Shown in pieces: positions 25,318-34,955 of a stretch of 64,000 bases of DNA. The DNA is from Paenalicyclobacillus ferrooxydans (GTDB lineage Bacteria; Bacillota; Bacilli; Alicyclobacillales; Alicyclobacillaceae). The notes under the pieces were generated by a model, which ran no database searches, was not told where the DNA came from, and saw only the letters and a program-made list of their open reading frames with translations. Within the stretch, counting starts at the first letter, position 1. The number at the start of each line of letters is the position of its first letter. Position numbers and translations under genes: made by a program. The stretch is taken from contig NZ_LJCO01000072.1 of NCBI RefSeq assembly GCF_001399675.1, positions 1-64,000 on the forward strand, written 5' to 3'.

Positions 25318-27129
25318 CTAGCTTCTGCGCATAGGATGTACAGTTTCCTCCGGTTTATACTCAATGCCGGACTTCGCGTGCAAGTCTGCGTAGAGTCCCC
25401 CCAGAGCCAGCAGAGATTCATGAGTGCCTCGCTCGACAATACGTCCCTTGTCGAGCACCAAGATCAAGTCTGCACTCCGGATGGTCGCCAGGCGATGTGC
25501 AATCACAAGAGTCGTACGATTGTGCGACACTGCTTGCAGTCCTTGGCTGACAAGTTCCTCAGTCTGACTGTCTAGATTCGCTGTGGCCTCATCGAGAATC
25601 AGGATGCGCGGGTTCAGCGCAACAATCCTGGCGAATGCAATCAGTTGGCGTTCGCCCATCGAAAGATTGGCCCCCTTACCGTAGAGCATGGTCTGGTAGC
25701 CCTGCGGCAGCCTGGAGATCATCTCGTGTGCCCCGACCATACGTGCCGCCTCAACCACCTCGTCATCTGAAATCTCTTGTCGGAAGATGCGAATATTGTC
25801 TGCAATGGTACCGCTGAAAAGGTACACGTCCTGCTGAATCAAGCCGACGATCCGATGCAGGTCGACTTGTGAAAGTCTTCGAATATCCATTCCATCGATG
25901 ACAATCTGCCCCTCGTTCGGGTCATAAAACCGCGTGAGGAGACTCATCACGGAGCTCTTCCCTGCACCGGTCGCACCAACCACACCGATGAGTTGCCCTG
26001 GGCGCACCGTGAAGTCAATGTGACGGAGAACCGGCCGGTCCGCTTTGTACCCAAACGATACATTCCGAAACTCGACCTGTCCTTCCAGTTCTTCATCGCT
26101 TACAACCGCTGGTTGAGGAGGGTCAACAACCGTTGGTTCTACCATCAGGACCTGACCGATTCGATCTGCGGCAACCATCGACGATTGCAGCGTGTTCCAC
26201 TGCTGTGTGATGGAGTTAATCGGTTGGAAAAACTGACGAATGTAACTGATAAAGGCGTACAAAGTGCCAAACAAGATGGTATGGTGCAGTACTGCGATAC
26301 CGCCAATCCACACGATGGCTGCAACTGCAGCATTTCCGAGCAGTTCAAAAGTCCGGTTGAAAATGACCGACAGTTGATACTCTGCTACGTTCGCTTCTCG
26401 ATGCGCTGTGTTCAGTACATTAAAATGGCGGGCCTGGCGTTTCTCCTGGTGAAAGATTTGGATGATCCGTATTCCAGCCAGGTTTTCTGCCAGAAACGCA
26501 ACAATGTTTGAAAGTCGTGTCCGCGTTCGCTGGTATCGTTGCCGCAACTGTTTACGGAAAAGCAACGAGATAAGGAATAAGAGCGGAATCAGGACCATTG
26601 CATAACTCGCAATGCGTACGTTCAACTCAAACATAGCCACGACAATCATAACGAGGGACAGTCCATCGCGAATCATACTCAGAAAAAAGTTCGTGAAAAA
26701 CTGAGATACGGTCTCAGTGTCGCTGGATACGTTGGTCACAAGCCGCCCTATCGCATTGGTATCAAAAAAGCCCATGGATTGTCGCTCGATATGTCGAAAC
26801 AAATCCAGTCGAATGGTCCGAATGATGCTTTGTCCAGAAAACTGCAAAACGAGGATTTGGAAATAGTTCGCTACCACACCGATGACGACACTGCCCACGT
26901 AGAGCGCACTGATGACCACAAGGCCGTGAATCTGTGGATTCGCCGTGCTAAGGTCCCGGTCGATGGCCACTTTCACCAACCATGGTTGTAACACGTTTGT
27001 GCCATTAAAAATGACCACCAACACCATGACAAGGATAAAGTGCATCCGAAATGGCTTCGCGTAGGGGAGCAATCTCAGCAGGCTCTGGAAGCTGGCTGAA
27101 GGTCGTTTCGTTACGTCGTTCGTGCTCAT
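25318..27129 (-). CDS. ABC exporter half-transporter, subunit with catalytic Glu
   Basis: A 603-residue protein: six-helix exporter domain (about 30-320), then a nucleotide-binding domain with Walker A GATGAGKSS, Q-loop IQQDVYLF, a degenerate signature LSMGERQ and Walker B ILILDEATANLD with the catalytic Glu intact. With the next gene it forms a heterodimer in which one ATP site is degenerate, as in BmrCD/TM287-288-type exporters. The start ATG overlaps the partner's stop (ATGA). It probably exports a drug, lipid or peptide. Confidence 0.88.
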   Translation of the reverse strand: MSTNDVTKRPSASFQSLLRLLPYAKPFRMHFILVMVLVVIFNGTNVLQPWLVKVAIDRDLSTANPQIHGLVVISALYVGSVVIGVVANYFQILVLQFSGQSIIRTIRLDLFRHIERQSMGFFDTNAIGRLVTNVSSDTETVSQFFTNFFLSMIRDGLSLVMIVVAMFELNVRIASYAMVLIPLLFLISLLFRKQLRQRYQRTRTRLSNIVAFLAENLAGIRIIQIFHQEKRQARHFNVLNTAHREANVAEYQLSVIFNRTFELLGNAAVAAIVWIGGIAVLHHTILFGTLYAFISYIRQFFQPINSITQQWNTLQSSMVAADRIGQVLMVEPTVVDPPQPAVVSDEELEGQVEFRNVSFGYKADRPVLRHIDFTVRPGQLIGVVGATGAGKSSVMSLLTRFYDPNEGQIVIDGMDIRRLSQVDLHRIVGLIQQDVYLFSGTIADNIRIFRQEISDDEVVEAARMVGAHEMISRLPQGYQTMLYGKGANLSMGERQLIAFARIVALNPRILILDEATANLDSQTEELVSQGLQAVSHNRTTLVIAHRLATIRSADLILVLDKGRIVERGTHESLLALGGLYADLHAKSGIEYKPEETVHPMRRS

Positions 27130-28886
27130 GCCAGTGCCTCCTCCCCTTCCTGCAGTGCGACCATCGAAGCATAGATACCGCTGTGGGCAAGGAGTTCCTC
27201 ATGGGTTCCTTGTTCAAGCAACGTGCCATCATCGAGTACAAGAATCTGATCGGCATGTCGGATGGCAGATAGACGGTGTGCAATGATGATGGTCGTTTTC
27301 CCTTGTCTGAGCTCTCGAATCGCCGCAATAATGCGTTTCTCTGTATTCATATCTACGGCAGAGAGACTGTCGTCGAGAATTAGAATCGGTGCGTCTTTCA
27401 AGAAGGCTCTCGCAATTGCAGCACGCTGCTTTTGCCCACCGGACAGAGACACACCGCGTTCCCCGACAACTGTATCGAGTCCTTCCGGGAACTCTTCGAT
27501 CTCGTTCCAAAACGAAGCGCTCTGAGCTGCCCGGATAATCTCTTCCTCCGTGGCGTTTTCTTTCGAAAAACCGATATTCTCTCGAATCGTCGTAGAGAAG
27601 AGGAACCCGTCCTGGGGAACGTAAGCAATGGCCTCGCGAAGCGTTTCCAGACGAAGGGTGCGTACGTCATGACCGTCCACGAAGACCGATCCAGCCGGCG
27701 GGTCGAAGATGCGTGGCAACAGGTTGACAAGGGTCGTTTTTCCCGCCCCAGTTCGGCCGACAATGCCAATCGTCTCGCCTGCGGCAGCCGTGAACGAAAC
27801 GTTTGCGAGGGCATCGCGATCGCCGTCAGGATAGCGAAACTTAGGAAGCGAAACCGTGACAGCTCCTTGGATATCGACCTCGACCGGGTTTTCCGGGTTC
27901 GTAATGTCCGGCATCTCCGAAAACAACACCTCGAGCCTGGCGAGGGATGCTGACGCACGCTGGAACTGGTTAAAAACGAACCCCATCTGCTGCAAGGGCT
28001 GAATGATCATCGCGAGGTAAAGCGTAAACGCAACGAAGCCTCCGAGGTGAATCTGCCCCGTGATGGTTAGATAGCCACCGTAGAGTAGGGCAATGGAGAA
28101 ACTGATGGAGCCAAGAAACGGAATGATGGACTGAAACATGGCACTTTGACGAAACACTGACATCTGTCTGCGGACGATGACGTCAACACGCCGCTCAAAC
28201 CGGTGTGCCTCGATATGCTCATTAGCTGTTGCCTTGACGAGACGGATAGCCGAGATACTCTCTTCCGTTAAGTCTGCCATATCGGACAAAGCCTCTTGTG
28301 CTCTCCGTGACGCGTTTCGAATCCGGGGCCCCCACCAAATCACAAACAACGGAAGAAACACGAGCGGGATCATGCTCACAAGCGTCAGTTTTGGACTCAC
28401 GGTTCGGAAGGTCATGATGAGTGTCGCAGTCAGTAAGAACAAAGCGTTCGTGAGGATGTTCAGTCCGCCTGACAGAGCCTCGCGAACCGTCCGAACATCG
28501 TTCAAAGCGTGGTTCAACAGGTCACCGATACTTCGTTTGCGAAAGTACGCAGTGGATAGACTTTCCCAGTGCTCGAACAGGCGTCGCCGCAGTTCGTATT
28601 CGAACTGTCTGCCAAGTTGTCCGTTTCTGAGCTGCCCGAACCCGTAAAGAAGAACATATAAAACGCCGACTACGAGTAACAGAAAGCTGTAGTGAAGCAC
28701 GACAGCGCGCGACAAATGATGTGTTTGAAGCGTGTTGGTAAAGTTCCCGAGCAGGTTCGGAAACTGCACCATCACGAATTCAGAAATGACAATCGATAAC
28801 AGCGACAGTGCGTAAGCCCACTTGCGAGACGAAAGGAAATTTCGCAATAAGTGTTTTGGATTCTCGATGGTGTCCTCACCCCTCAT
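27126..28886 (-). CDS. ABC exporter half-transporter, subunit with degenerate Walker B
   Basis: A 586-residue protein. It has an exporter membrane domain, then Walker A GRTGAGKTT, Q-loop VPQDGFLF, canonical signature LSGGQKQR and Walker B ILILDDSLSAVD, where Asp replaces the catalytic Glu. This complements its partner at 25318: site 1 (this Walker A/B plus the partner's LSMGE) is degenerate, and site 2 is canonical. ATG 28886 has a weak ribosome site. It is the first gene of the ABC/cupredoxin group, 88 bp downstream of pgi. Confidence 0.88.
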   Translation of the reverse strand: MRGEDTIENPKHLLRNFLSSRKWAYALSLLSIVISEFVMVQFPNLLGNFTNTLQTHHLSRAVVLHYSFLLLVVGVLYVLLYGFGQLRNGQLGRQFEYELRRRLFEHWESLSTAYFRKRSIGDLLNHALNDVRTVREALSGGLNILTNALFLLTATLIMTFRTVSPKLTLVSMIPLVFLPLFVIWWGPRIRNASRRAQEALSDMADLTEESISAIRLVKATANEHIEAHRFERRVDVIVRRQMSVFRQSAMFQSIIPFLGSISFSIALLYGGYLTITGQIHLGGFVAFTLYLAMIIQPLQQMGFVFNQFQRASASLARLEVLFSEMPDITNPENPVEVDIQGAVTVSLPKFRYPDGDRDALANVSFTAAAGETIGIVGRTGAGKTTLVNLLPRIFDPPAGSVFVDGHDVRTLRLETLREAIAYVPQDGFLFSTTIRENIGFSKENATEEEIIRAAQSASFWNEIEEFPEGLDTVVGERGVSLSGGQKQRAAIARAFLKDAPILILDDSLSAVDMNTEKRIIAAIRELRQGKTTIIIAHRLSAIRHADQILVLDDGTLLEQGTHEELLAHSGIYASMVALQEGEEALA

Positions 28887-28900
28887 AAGACCGTGGAATT

Positions 28901-28918
28901 GGGCGTGTCACCACGCCC
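28901..28918 (-). terminator. Hairpin after pgi
   Basis: GGGCGTG/CACGCCC around a 4-nt loop, between pgi and the ABC genes. The tail is AATTCC rather than a T-run, so it may only attenuate. Confidence 0.35.
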
Positions 28919-28974
28919 GTTGCTGCAGCGTTCGCCGCGCTACCCGGTTGTTCCACGTTTACTCAGCTTGTCTG

Positions 28975-30321
28975 CTATACGTTTAGCTGCTTCAAAAGCT
29001 CTGTACGCTGTTGCTCAAACCCGGGCTTTCCTAGCAGTGCAAACATGTTCGCCTTGTACGCTTCGACGCCTGGTTGATTAAACGCGTTCACCCCAAGCAG
29101 TTGTCCACTCATCGCACAAGCGAGTTCAAAGAAGTAGAACAAGTCGCCAAGGCTCTCCGGTGTCTGATCAGAAACATTCACCAGAAGGTTTGGTACTTCT
29201 CCATCCACGTGTGCAATCTGTGTCGCCAAACGGGCTTGATCGTTAATGAAGGACAGCGGCTTTCCAGCCAAGTATTCAAGTCCGTCTTGCACGTCCGGCG
29301 TCGACGGAAGGTCAAGGTCGGAAACCGGGTGCTCAATCCGAATCACGGTCTCAAACAGGTTGCGGTAGCCTTCTTGCACAAACTGTCCCATGGAATGCAG
29401 GTCAGTTGTGTACCCAACCGATGCGGGATAAATGCCTTTATGATCCTTGCCTTCACTTTCACCGAACAGCTGTTTCCACCATTCCGCCACCATCTTCAAG
29501 GATGGCTCGTAATAGGCAAAAATCTCAGTTGTCTTGCCTTTGCGATACAGTGCATTCCGGGCCGCTGCGTACAGATAGGCAGGATTGTCGGTCACCGAAG
29601 ATGTGGAAAGTGACTCCTCCGCTTTGGCTGCTCCTTCTAACAACTTCCTCACTTCCACCCCGACCGCTGCAAGTGGCAAGAGCCCGACAGGCGTTAAGAC
29701 GGAATACCTTCCACCAACATCATCCGGGACCACAAACGTCTTGTATCCCTCTGTATTTGACAGTTCTTTCAAAGCCCCTTTTCGGGCATCCGTCGTAACG
29801 TAAATCTGCTTTTTCGCCTGTTCTGTGCCGACTTGTTTCTGCAGCCAACTGCGCAAGATACGAAATGCAACAGCCGGTTCTGTCGTGGTCCCGGATTTTG
29901 AGATGACGTTCAGATAAACCCGTTTGCCTTCAAGTACTCGAAGTAAGTCGTTTAAGGCTGCAGCGCTCAAATGATTTCCCGCAAAATAAAGTTCGGGCCC
30001 TCCCCGGAGAGCTCGAGGGAGTTGATTGTAATACTCCGGTTTCGCCCACTCAAAGGCCGCCCGTGCACCAAGGTACGACCCGCCAATCCCAATCACGACA
30101 AGCGCGTCCGCACCATCTTGAATTTCCTTGGCCGCCGTAAGCAGCTCATCGATGCCGGCCGTCAGTGTCTGACTCGGCAAATGCAACCAGCCTAAGAAAT
30201 CTGAGCCCGGGACCTCGCCGCTATGTAATCTCCGGTGTGCTTCAGACACGACCGGTTGCAGTTGTTCTACCTCGTGATCAAACACAAAACGCCTCGCAAA
30301 TCGCAGATCTAACTCCGCCAT
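28975..30321 (-). CDS. pgi: Glucose-6-phosphate isomerase
   Basis: A 448-residue protein of the Bacillota type and length. The sugar isomerase signatures are VIGIGGSYLGARAAFEW and NVISKSGTTTEPAVAFR, and the C-terminal FEQQRTELLKQL is typical of the short bacterial form. It interconverts glucose 6-phosphate and fructose 6-phosphate in the cytosol. The ATG start at 30321 is preceded by GAAGGAGG. It is probably expressed separately from the antiporter gene upstream. Confidence 0.97.
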   Translation of the reverse strand: MAELDLRFARRFVFDHEVEQLQPVVSEAHRRLHSGEVPGSDFLGWLHLPSQTLTAGIDELLTAAKEIQDGADALVVIGIGGSYLGARAAFEWAKPEYYNQLPRALRGGPELYFAGNHLSAAALNDLLRVLEGKRVYLNVISKSGTTTEPAVAFRILRSWLQKQVGTEQAKKQIYVTTDARKGALKELSNTEGYKTFVVPDDVGGRYSVLTPVGLLPLAAVGVEVRKLLEGAAKAEESLSTSSVTDNPAYLYAAARNALYRKGKTTEIFAYYEPSLKMVAEWWKQLFGESEGKDHKGIYPASVGYTTDLHSMGQFVQEGYRNLFETVIRIEHPVSDLDLPSTPDVQDGLEYLAGKPLSFINDQARLATQIAHVDGEVPNLLVNVSDQTPESLGDLFYFFELACAMSGQLLGVNAFNQPGVEAYKANMFALLGKPGFEQQRTELLKQLNV

Positions 30322-30414
30322 TCCTCCAGCCTCCTTCTCTATGAATAAGGATACTCTTAAAACTGGTAAACACCAAACAGAGCCGCGTTGTCAACATTCA
30401 GGAAAGCCCGCTGG

Positions 30415-31989
30415 TTACAGCCACCCTGCAAGTGCGTAGAGAGCGGCAGAGCCCCCTGCTACGAAGAGTGCTGGCTTCAATTTTACTCTCGCATATTCCA
30501 TAAGCGGCAGTTTCATCACGGTCGCCATTGCAACGGTGTTGTCACTCAAAGGTGAGGCGAATCCTCCGAAGGTGCCGCTGGCGAAAACTGCCCCCACAAT
30601 CAGGGGTAACGATGCGTTCGTACTCGCTGCAAGGGAAAAACCAATTGGCATTAAGATACCCCATGTACCAAACGAAGAACCGATGACATAGGAAATGGCG
30701 CAGCCGAACAAAAACAACACTGGAGCGATCCAGGCTGCGGGCACGAGGCCTCCGATTACGCGTTCCATGTAGGTTGTGAACCCGAGATCGGAAGATACAG
30801 CTGACACGGCCCAAACAAGAGCCAAGAGAACGATGACCCCCATCATCTCGTTGCCGCCGGCCAGAAACCCGAACATGGTTTTGCCAATCGGCTGGCGCAG
30901 TGCAGCATACCACACTACAGAAAAGATAAGTGTAATCAGCAGTGCTTGCAGCATGGCCCGTGCAGCATTGGCCTTCACAAGCGCTTGCCATATGGATGTT
31001 GCACCGGTGTGACCGCTCCACCAAGTCAACAGCAATGTCAAAACAAGCAGGAGCGCGAGCGGCAGGAGCAAATTCAGCATATTGGGCTTCGTGCGCTCAG
31101 CGGCCACCTCCATCGGATCGGGCAGAGCATCTGAAGATACGTCTTTCTGTGAGGAATCAGCCTGATCCGTTTGACGACTTGCGATGGCTTCAATCTCCCT
31201 CGAAACCGACAAGTCCTCACTCGCCTCCATCCCAAACTGGGAAGCGATGCGCAAACGGGATTCCGGTGACAGATGCAGCCGCTTCGGCGACTTTGCCGGA
31301 CTCACTTTTGCATCCACCTCCGTTTCAGCCGTCGATTGCCGGACGCTCCGGGCAAAAAACGTACTGTACAAGCCATAGAGCAGCATGAGGAGCGAAAAAA
31401 AGTTGAACGGCAGGCTGAGCAGCAGGAGGTGATATGCGTTTGCTGCAAGTCCATGGTGAGGACCTGCTGTGGCGAGCAGTCCAACCATGTAACCAACAAA
31501 CACAGTCCCAAGCGGAATCAACGCGGTTAACGGGGTCGAAGTCAGATCAATGACCAGTGCAACCCTCCGACTCGACACCTTGAGGCGTCGAAAGACATGG
31601 CTGACCACCGGAGCAACGGTAATGATGCGAAAATCAGGCGCCATAAAAGTTGCCAGGGACGACAGCCAAGTCAGCGCAAAGGCTCCCCTCACGGTTGATA
31701 CCCGCTTCTCCATCCACTTGGCGAACCCTGTCACTCCGCCAGTCACCCGAACCAATCCAACAAAAGCGCCAAAACCGTACAAAAAGACAATCAGTCTGAG
31801 GTTATCCGGAATGCCGAGTTCTCTGAGGATGTAACTGAGCGCGCCGTCAATGCCGCCGAGCAGTGTCGGATGCATCATGTACGAGCCTACCAACAGGCCG
31901 ACCATCAGCCCAGGCAAGACCTGGCGGGTTACAATTGAAATGGGGATCACAATCAAAAAGGGCATGAGAGACCAGAAGCTTCCGTGCAC
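30415..31989 (-). CDS. NhaC-like Na+/H+ antiporter family protein
   Basis: A 524-residue protein with about 11-12 helices and the family pattern TWLSSLATFMAPDFRIITVAP and IPLGTVFVGYMVGLL. A polar loop of some 90 residues (about 220-310) splits the two halves and is longer than usual. It is expected to exchange Na+ (or an organic substrate) for H+ across the membrane; exact ions unknown. GTG 31989 follows AAGGAGG with a 7-nt gap. The 31990-32214 gap shows no clear element. Confidence 0.8.
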   Translation of the reverse strand: MHGSFWSLMPFLIVIPISIVTRQVLPGLMVGLLVGSYMMHPTLLGGIDGALSYILRELGIPDNLRLIVFLYGFGAFVGLVRVTGGVTGFAKWMEKRVSTVRGAFALTWLSSLATFMAPDFRIITVAPVVSHVFRRLKVSSRRVALVIDLTSTPLTALIPLGTVFVGYMVGLLATAGPHHGLAANAYHLLLLSLPFNFFSLLMLLYGLYSTFFARSVRQSTAETEVDAKVSPAKSPKRLHLSPESRLRIASQFGMEASEDLSVSREIEAIASRQTDQADSSQKDVSSDALPDPMEVAAERTKPNMLNLLLPLALLLVLTLLLTWWSGHTGATSIWQALVKANAARAMLQALLITLIFSVVWYAALRQPIGKTMFGFLAGGNEMMGVIVLLALVWAVSAVSSDLGFTTYMERVIGGLVPAAWIAPVLFLFGCAISYVIGSSFGTWGILMPIGFSLAASTNASLPLIVGAVFASGTFGGFASPLSDNTVAMATVMKLPLMEYARVKLKPALFVAGGSAALYALAGWL

Positions 31990-32214
31990 ACTGTCGCCTC
32001 CTTGTCTTTCACAGACCGTGTCTCGCGCTGCGGAGCCTCGGATGGCTGTCCGCCTAAGCGCTGTGTCTGTGAAACGTGCAGCGGCGGGATGCGTACCTCC
32101 GCATCCTCTAACTTCTCACGGAAGATTCATCTCATGCATGCCCTTTCCAGCCCGCTTTCCCATCACGGGGTTTTGTGACGGTAAAGTGGGTGTGGGAACC
32201 TGCAGCAAACCGAT

Positions 32215-32421
32215 TCAGTCCTTTTTCTGCACCATCTTGACCCCGAACGCTTGCGGCAGCAGGTATACCCCAGCCAACCCGACCAAGACATAGATAATCC
32301 GGCTCCACAGCACATCTGATCCCCCAAACAGAGCGGCGACGACGTCCAATTGGAACAGTCCCACGAGCAGCCAATTCAGTGCACCAATGAGCACAAGCCA
32401 CCATGCGATTTTCTCGACCAT
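32215..32421 (-). CDS. DUF378 small membrane protein (YuzA-like)
   Basis: A 68-residue protein with two membrane helices and the DUF378 pattern: WWLVLIGALNWLLVGLF, then LWSRIIYVLVGLAGVYLL. The function is unknown and it is often stress-linked in Bacilli. ATG 32421 follows GGGAGGGA with a 6-nt gap. A perfect 18-bp palindrome lies just upstream at 32438. Confidence 0.88.
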   Translation of the reverse strand: MVEKIAWWLVLIGALNWLLVGLFQLDVVAALFGGSDVLWSRIIYVLVGLAGVYLLPQAFGVKMVQKKD

Positions 32422-32437
32422 GGTACATCCCTCCCTA

Positions 32438-32455
32438 CTTGTACATATGTACAAG
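32438..32455. promoter_or_regulatory. Perfect 18-bp palindrome, candidate operator
   Basis: CTTGTACATATGTACAAG lies directly upstream of the ribosome site of the DUF378 gene, where a dimeric repressor would act. The regulator is unknown; TTGTAC arms also occur in the palindrome upstream of oppD (41354-41368). Confidence 0.6.
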
Positions 32456-32532
32456 AGAGAAACTGTAGACCGTATGTGCTGAATTTGGACAACAAATTCA
32501 CCGCCTGGCCGACTGCAGTTGTCCGTGTCCCC

Positions 32533-33261
32533 CTAGTTTCGAGCTGATTCGAGCTGTGCGAGGGCGCTCAGGACCTGCTCCCGGGTTGTCAGCGGGGTTT
32601 TGCCCAGCTGTTCTTCAGCGTCGTGCGCCATGACTGGGTCCGGCACATACCAAATAGCACTCATGCCAAAGGCCATTGCCCCTTCCACGTCTGCGTGATA
32701 ATTGTCGCCAATCATCACGGCTTCTGCCGCCTCAATCCGCAGTACATCGCACGCTGCCTGATAGACAGACGGGTGTGGTTTCGCCATGCCAATCCGTTCC
32801 GAGATAATGATGGTGTCCTCGGGGAAGTACGACGCCAGTCCAACAACGCTGAGCTTTCGCTGTTGTAAATCCGGCGATCCGTTGGTGACAATGCCAAGGC
32901 GGTGGTCACGAGCGAGATCGCTCACGAGGTCTAGGGTCTCCTCGTACGGAAACAGCGTGTTATCAAAGTTCGCATCGTAGACAGATTGGAACTCTGCAGC
33001 GTCAGCGAGGGTTTTATGAACACCGTGATCGCTCCACGCTCGCAGAAATCTCTCCCTGCGCAGATCAGCCATCGTGATTTCACGTTTGTCATACTGCGCC
33101 CACAACGCTTGATGATTCGCCAAAAAGCGCTCAACCCAAGTTTCAGGGACCTGATTGTCGTAGAGCACCTGTAGTGTATGTGTTAAGCCGACGTCATACT
33201 GTCGCCTTGTATCTACCAATGTGTGATCCAAATCGAGAAATACCGCTGCAAATTTGCGCAT
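32533..33261 (-). CDS. HAD-family phosphatase (YjjG/YfnB-like nucleotidase)
   Basis: A 242-residue HAD subfamily IA hydrolase. Motif I is FLDLDHTLVD, motif II VTNGSPD, motif III the Lys in RIGMAKPHP, and motif IV MIGDNYHADVEGA. The closest family type by pattern is the YjjG/YfnB 5'-nucleotidase group that removes phosphate from noncanonical pyrimidine nucleotides, but the substrate is not certain. ATG 33261 follows GGAAGGAG; an upstream extension to 33336 lacks a ribosome site. Confidence 0.85.
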   Translation of the reverse strand: MRKFAAVFLDLDHTLVDTRRQYDVGLTHTLQVLYDNQVPETWVERFLANHQALWAQYDKREITMADLRRERFLRAWSDHGVHKTLADAAEFQSVYDANFDNTLFPYEETLDLVSDLARDHRLGIVTNGSPDLQQRKLSVVGLASYFPEDTIIISERIGMAKPHPSVYQAACDVLRIEAAEAVMIGDNYHADVEGAMAFGMSAIWYVPDPVMAHDAEEQLGKTPLTTREQVLSALAQLESARN

Positions 33262-33495
33262 CTCTGAGTGCTCCTTCCCAAAGAGTTTCAACTCTTCCCG
33301 TTTCAACTCTGCTACTATACCACTCTCATTGCGCAATTCACATGCCTTCTATACAAGGTGGGACACCTGCTTCTCCCATCTCAGGAGAAGATTGAAAGAC
33401 TTTATGGACCGCCAACACCAATCGCTGCGGATACGGTATGATTTTGGCTGTACACTATCATGAATTCCTGCAAGTAGGTCACGAGGGAGGATCCA

Positions 33496-34791
33496 ATGGG
33501 CAAGCAGTCAACAACCACAACCACGATTTTTGCCGCAATTCAGTGGCTCGGCTTCATGTTCGCGAATACTGTTGTGATTCCGTTATCTGTCGGTGCTGCG
33601 TTCCACATGTCTCCCGTAGCTCTGAGTGGCGCGATGGCGCGCTCGTTTATGATTACAGGCATCGCTTGTCTGATTCAGGGGATGATTGGACACCGATTAC
33701 CCTTAATGGAGGGCCAGTCTGGTCTCTGGTGGGGGGTATTGTTGAATCTCGCAGCCACAGGCAGTGCTGCAGGACTTGGGATTTCGGAAATCGGCGGCAG
33801 CGTAGCGGTCGGCATGATCCTCGGCGGCCTGGCCCTGATGTTGGCCGGAGCATTTGGATTACACAAGTTTCTTAACCGCCTGTTTACCCCGATTGTCATG
33901 GCCGTGTTGCTACTGCTTCTGGCGGCCCAGTTGATTGACATCTTCTTCGAAGGCATGATGGGTCTCAACCAGGGTCACATCATCCTGCCCAAAGTTGCGC
34001 TCTTGTCGCTTCTGCTCGTGGTTTTGGTCTCCTACCTGACCATTGGCGTACGGGGGGTTGTCAGTAATTTTTCAATTCTCATCGGTCTGGCATTAGGATG
34101 GGTCGTGTACGACGTGTGGATTGGTGGGACGTCTAGCGTGGCTTTGCCTGAGTGGTCTGAAATTACGCGGCTGTTCGCTTGGGGTAAACCTGCCTATTCT
34201 GCAGGCATCCTGATTGCCTGCGTCATCACAGCGCTCATCAATACCACCAACACGATTGCAACGCTCCGCGCAGCAGAACCTGTGTTTGACGTGCAGATTA
34301 ATGATTCTATCTATCGACGTTCATTGCTCTTTTCAGGTGCATTTACGGTCATTTCCGGCCCCCTCTCCCTGGTCGCGTACGCGCCGTACACGTCGTCGAT
34401 TGGCTTTCTTCGTACCACGCGCATTTTAGCCCGCGCGCCGTTTCTCCTCGGTGCGGCGTTATTTGTGGTACTTGGCGCGGTCCCGCACCTTGCTGCATGG
34501 TTTGCCACCTTGCCTGTTAGTGTAGGTGATTCGGTCTTATTTGTTGCTTACTTACAACTGTTCGGCTCGGCCCTTCAAAACATTCGAGGCATTGAGTTCA
34601 ACTTCCGCACGATCTTCCGCCTTGCGCCGGCAGTGTTGACCGGCCTCGCTGTACTTGCCACGCCGAAGGCTGCTTTCAGTTCACTGCCCCCGATTGCCCA
34701 GTCTATCTTAGGCAACGGCATGCTTGACGGAATTATTCTAGCCACCGTCCTCGAGGCTGTAATTCCGTGGGAGCGTTTAAATCAGGCTTGA
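33496..34791 (+). CDS. NCS2-family nucleobase permease
   Basis: A 431-residue protein with about 12-14 helices. The NCS2 pattern includes the N-terminal QWLGFMFANTVVIPLSVG, GQSGLWWGVLLN in TM3 and the C-terminal segment with LFGSALQNIRGIEFN. It imports purines, uracil or xanthine by proton symport; its overall form resembles YwdJ-type members. The ATG is preceded by GAGGGAGG. It is divergent from the HAD gene and followed by a small hairpin at 34806. Confidence 0.85.
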   Translation: MGKQSTTTTTIFAAIQWLGFMFANTVVIPLSVGAAFHMSPVALSGAMARSFMITGIACLIQGMIGHRLPLMEGQSGLWWGVLLNLAATGSAAGLGISEIGGSVAVGMILGGLALMLAGAFGLHKFLNRLFTPIVMAVLLLLLAAQLIDIFFEGMMGLNQGHIILPKVALLSLLLVVLVSYLTIGVRGVVSNFSILIGLALGWVVYDVWIGGTSSVALPEWSEITRLFAWGKPAYSAGILIACVITALINTTNTIATLRAAEPVFDVQINDSIYRRSLLFSGAFTVISGPLSLVAYAPYTSSIGFLRTTRILARAPFLLGAALFVVLGAVPHLAAWFATLPVSVGDSVLFVAYLQLFGSALQNIRGIEFNFRTIFRLAPAVLTGLAVLATPKAAFSSLPPIAQSILGNGMLDGIILATVLEAVIPWERLNQA

Positions 34792-34805
34792 TGATGCCGA
34801 TGGCC

Positions 34806-34829
34806 CCGTCGAACCGACGGTCCTTTCTG
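34806..34829 (+). terminator. Terminator of NCS2 permease
   Basis: CCGTCG-AAC-CGACGG followed by TCCTTTCT. A second imperfect hairpin (GCGGGTCCCATG with CGTGGGTCCCGC) follows at about 34833-34860. Confidence 0.55.
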
Positions 34830-34955
34830 CCGCGGGTCCCATGAACTCGTGGGTCCCGCGAATAAGCGGCTTCCACAAGAATCGGTGGTTCATTCCCTCC
34901 TGATTGCTGGTTCATTCTCGGCTCATGAAAAGCACGGTGTTCAATTTTGTGCTCC

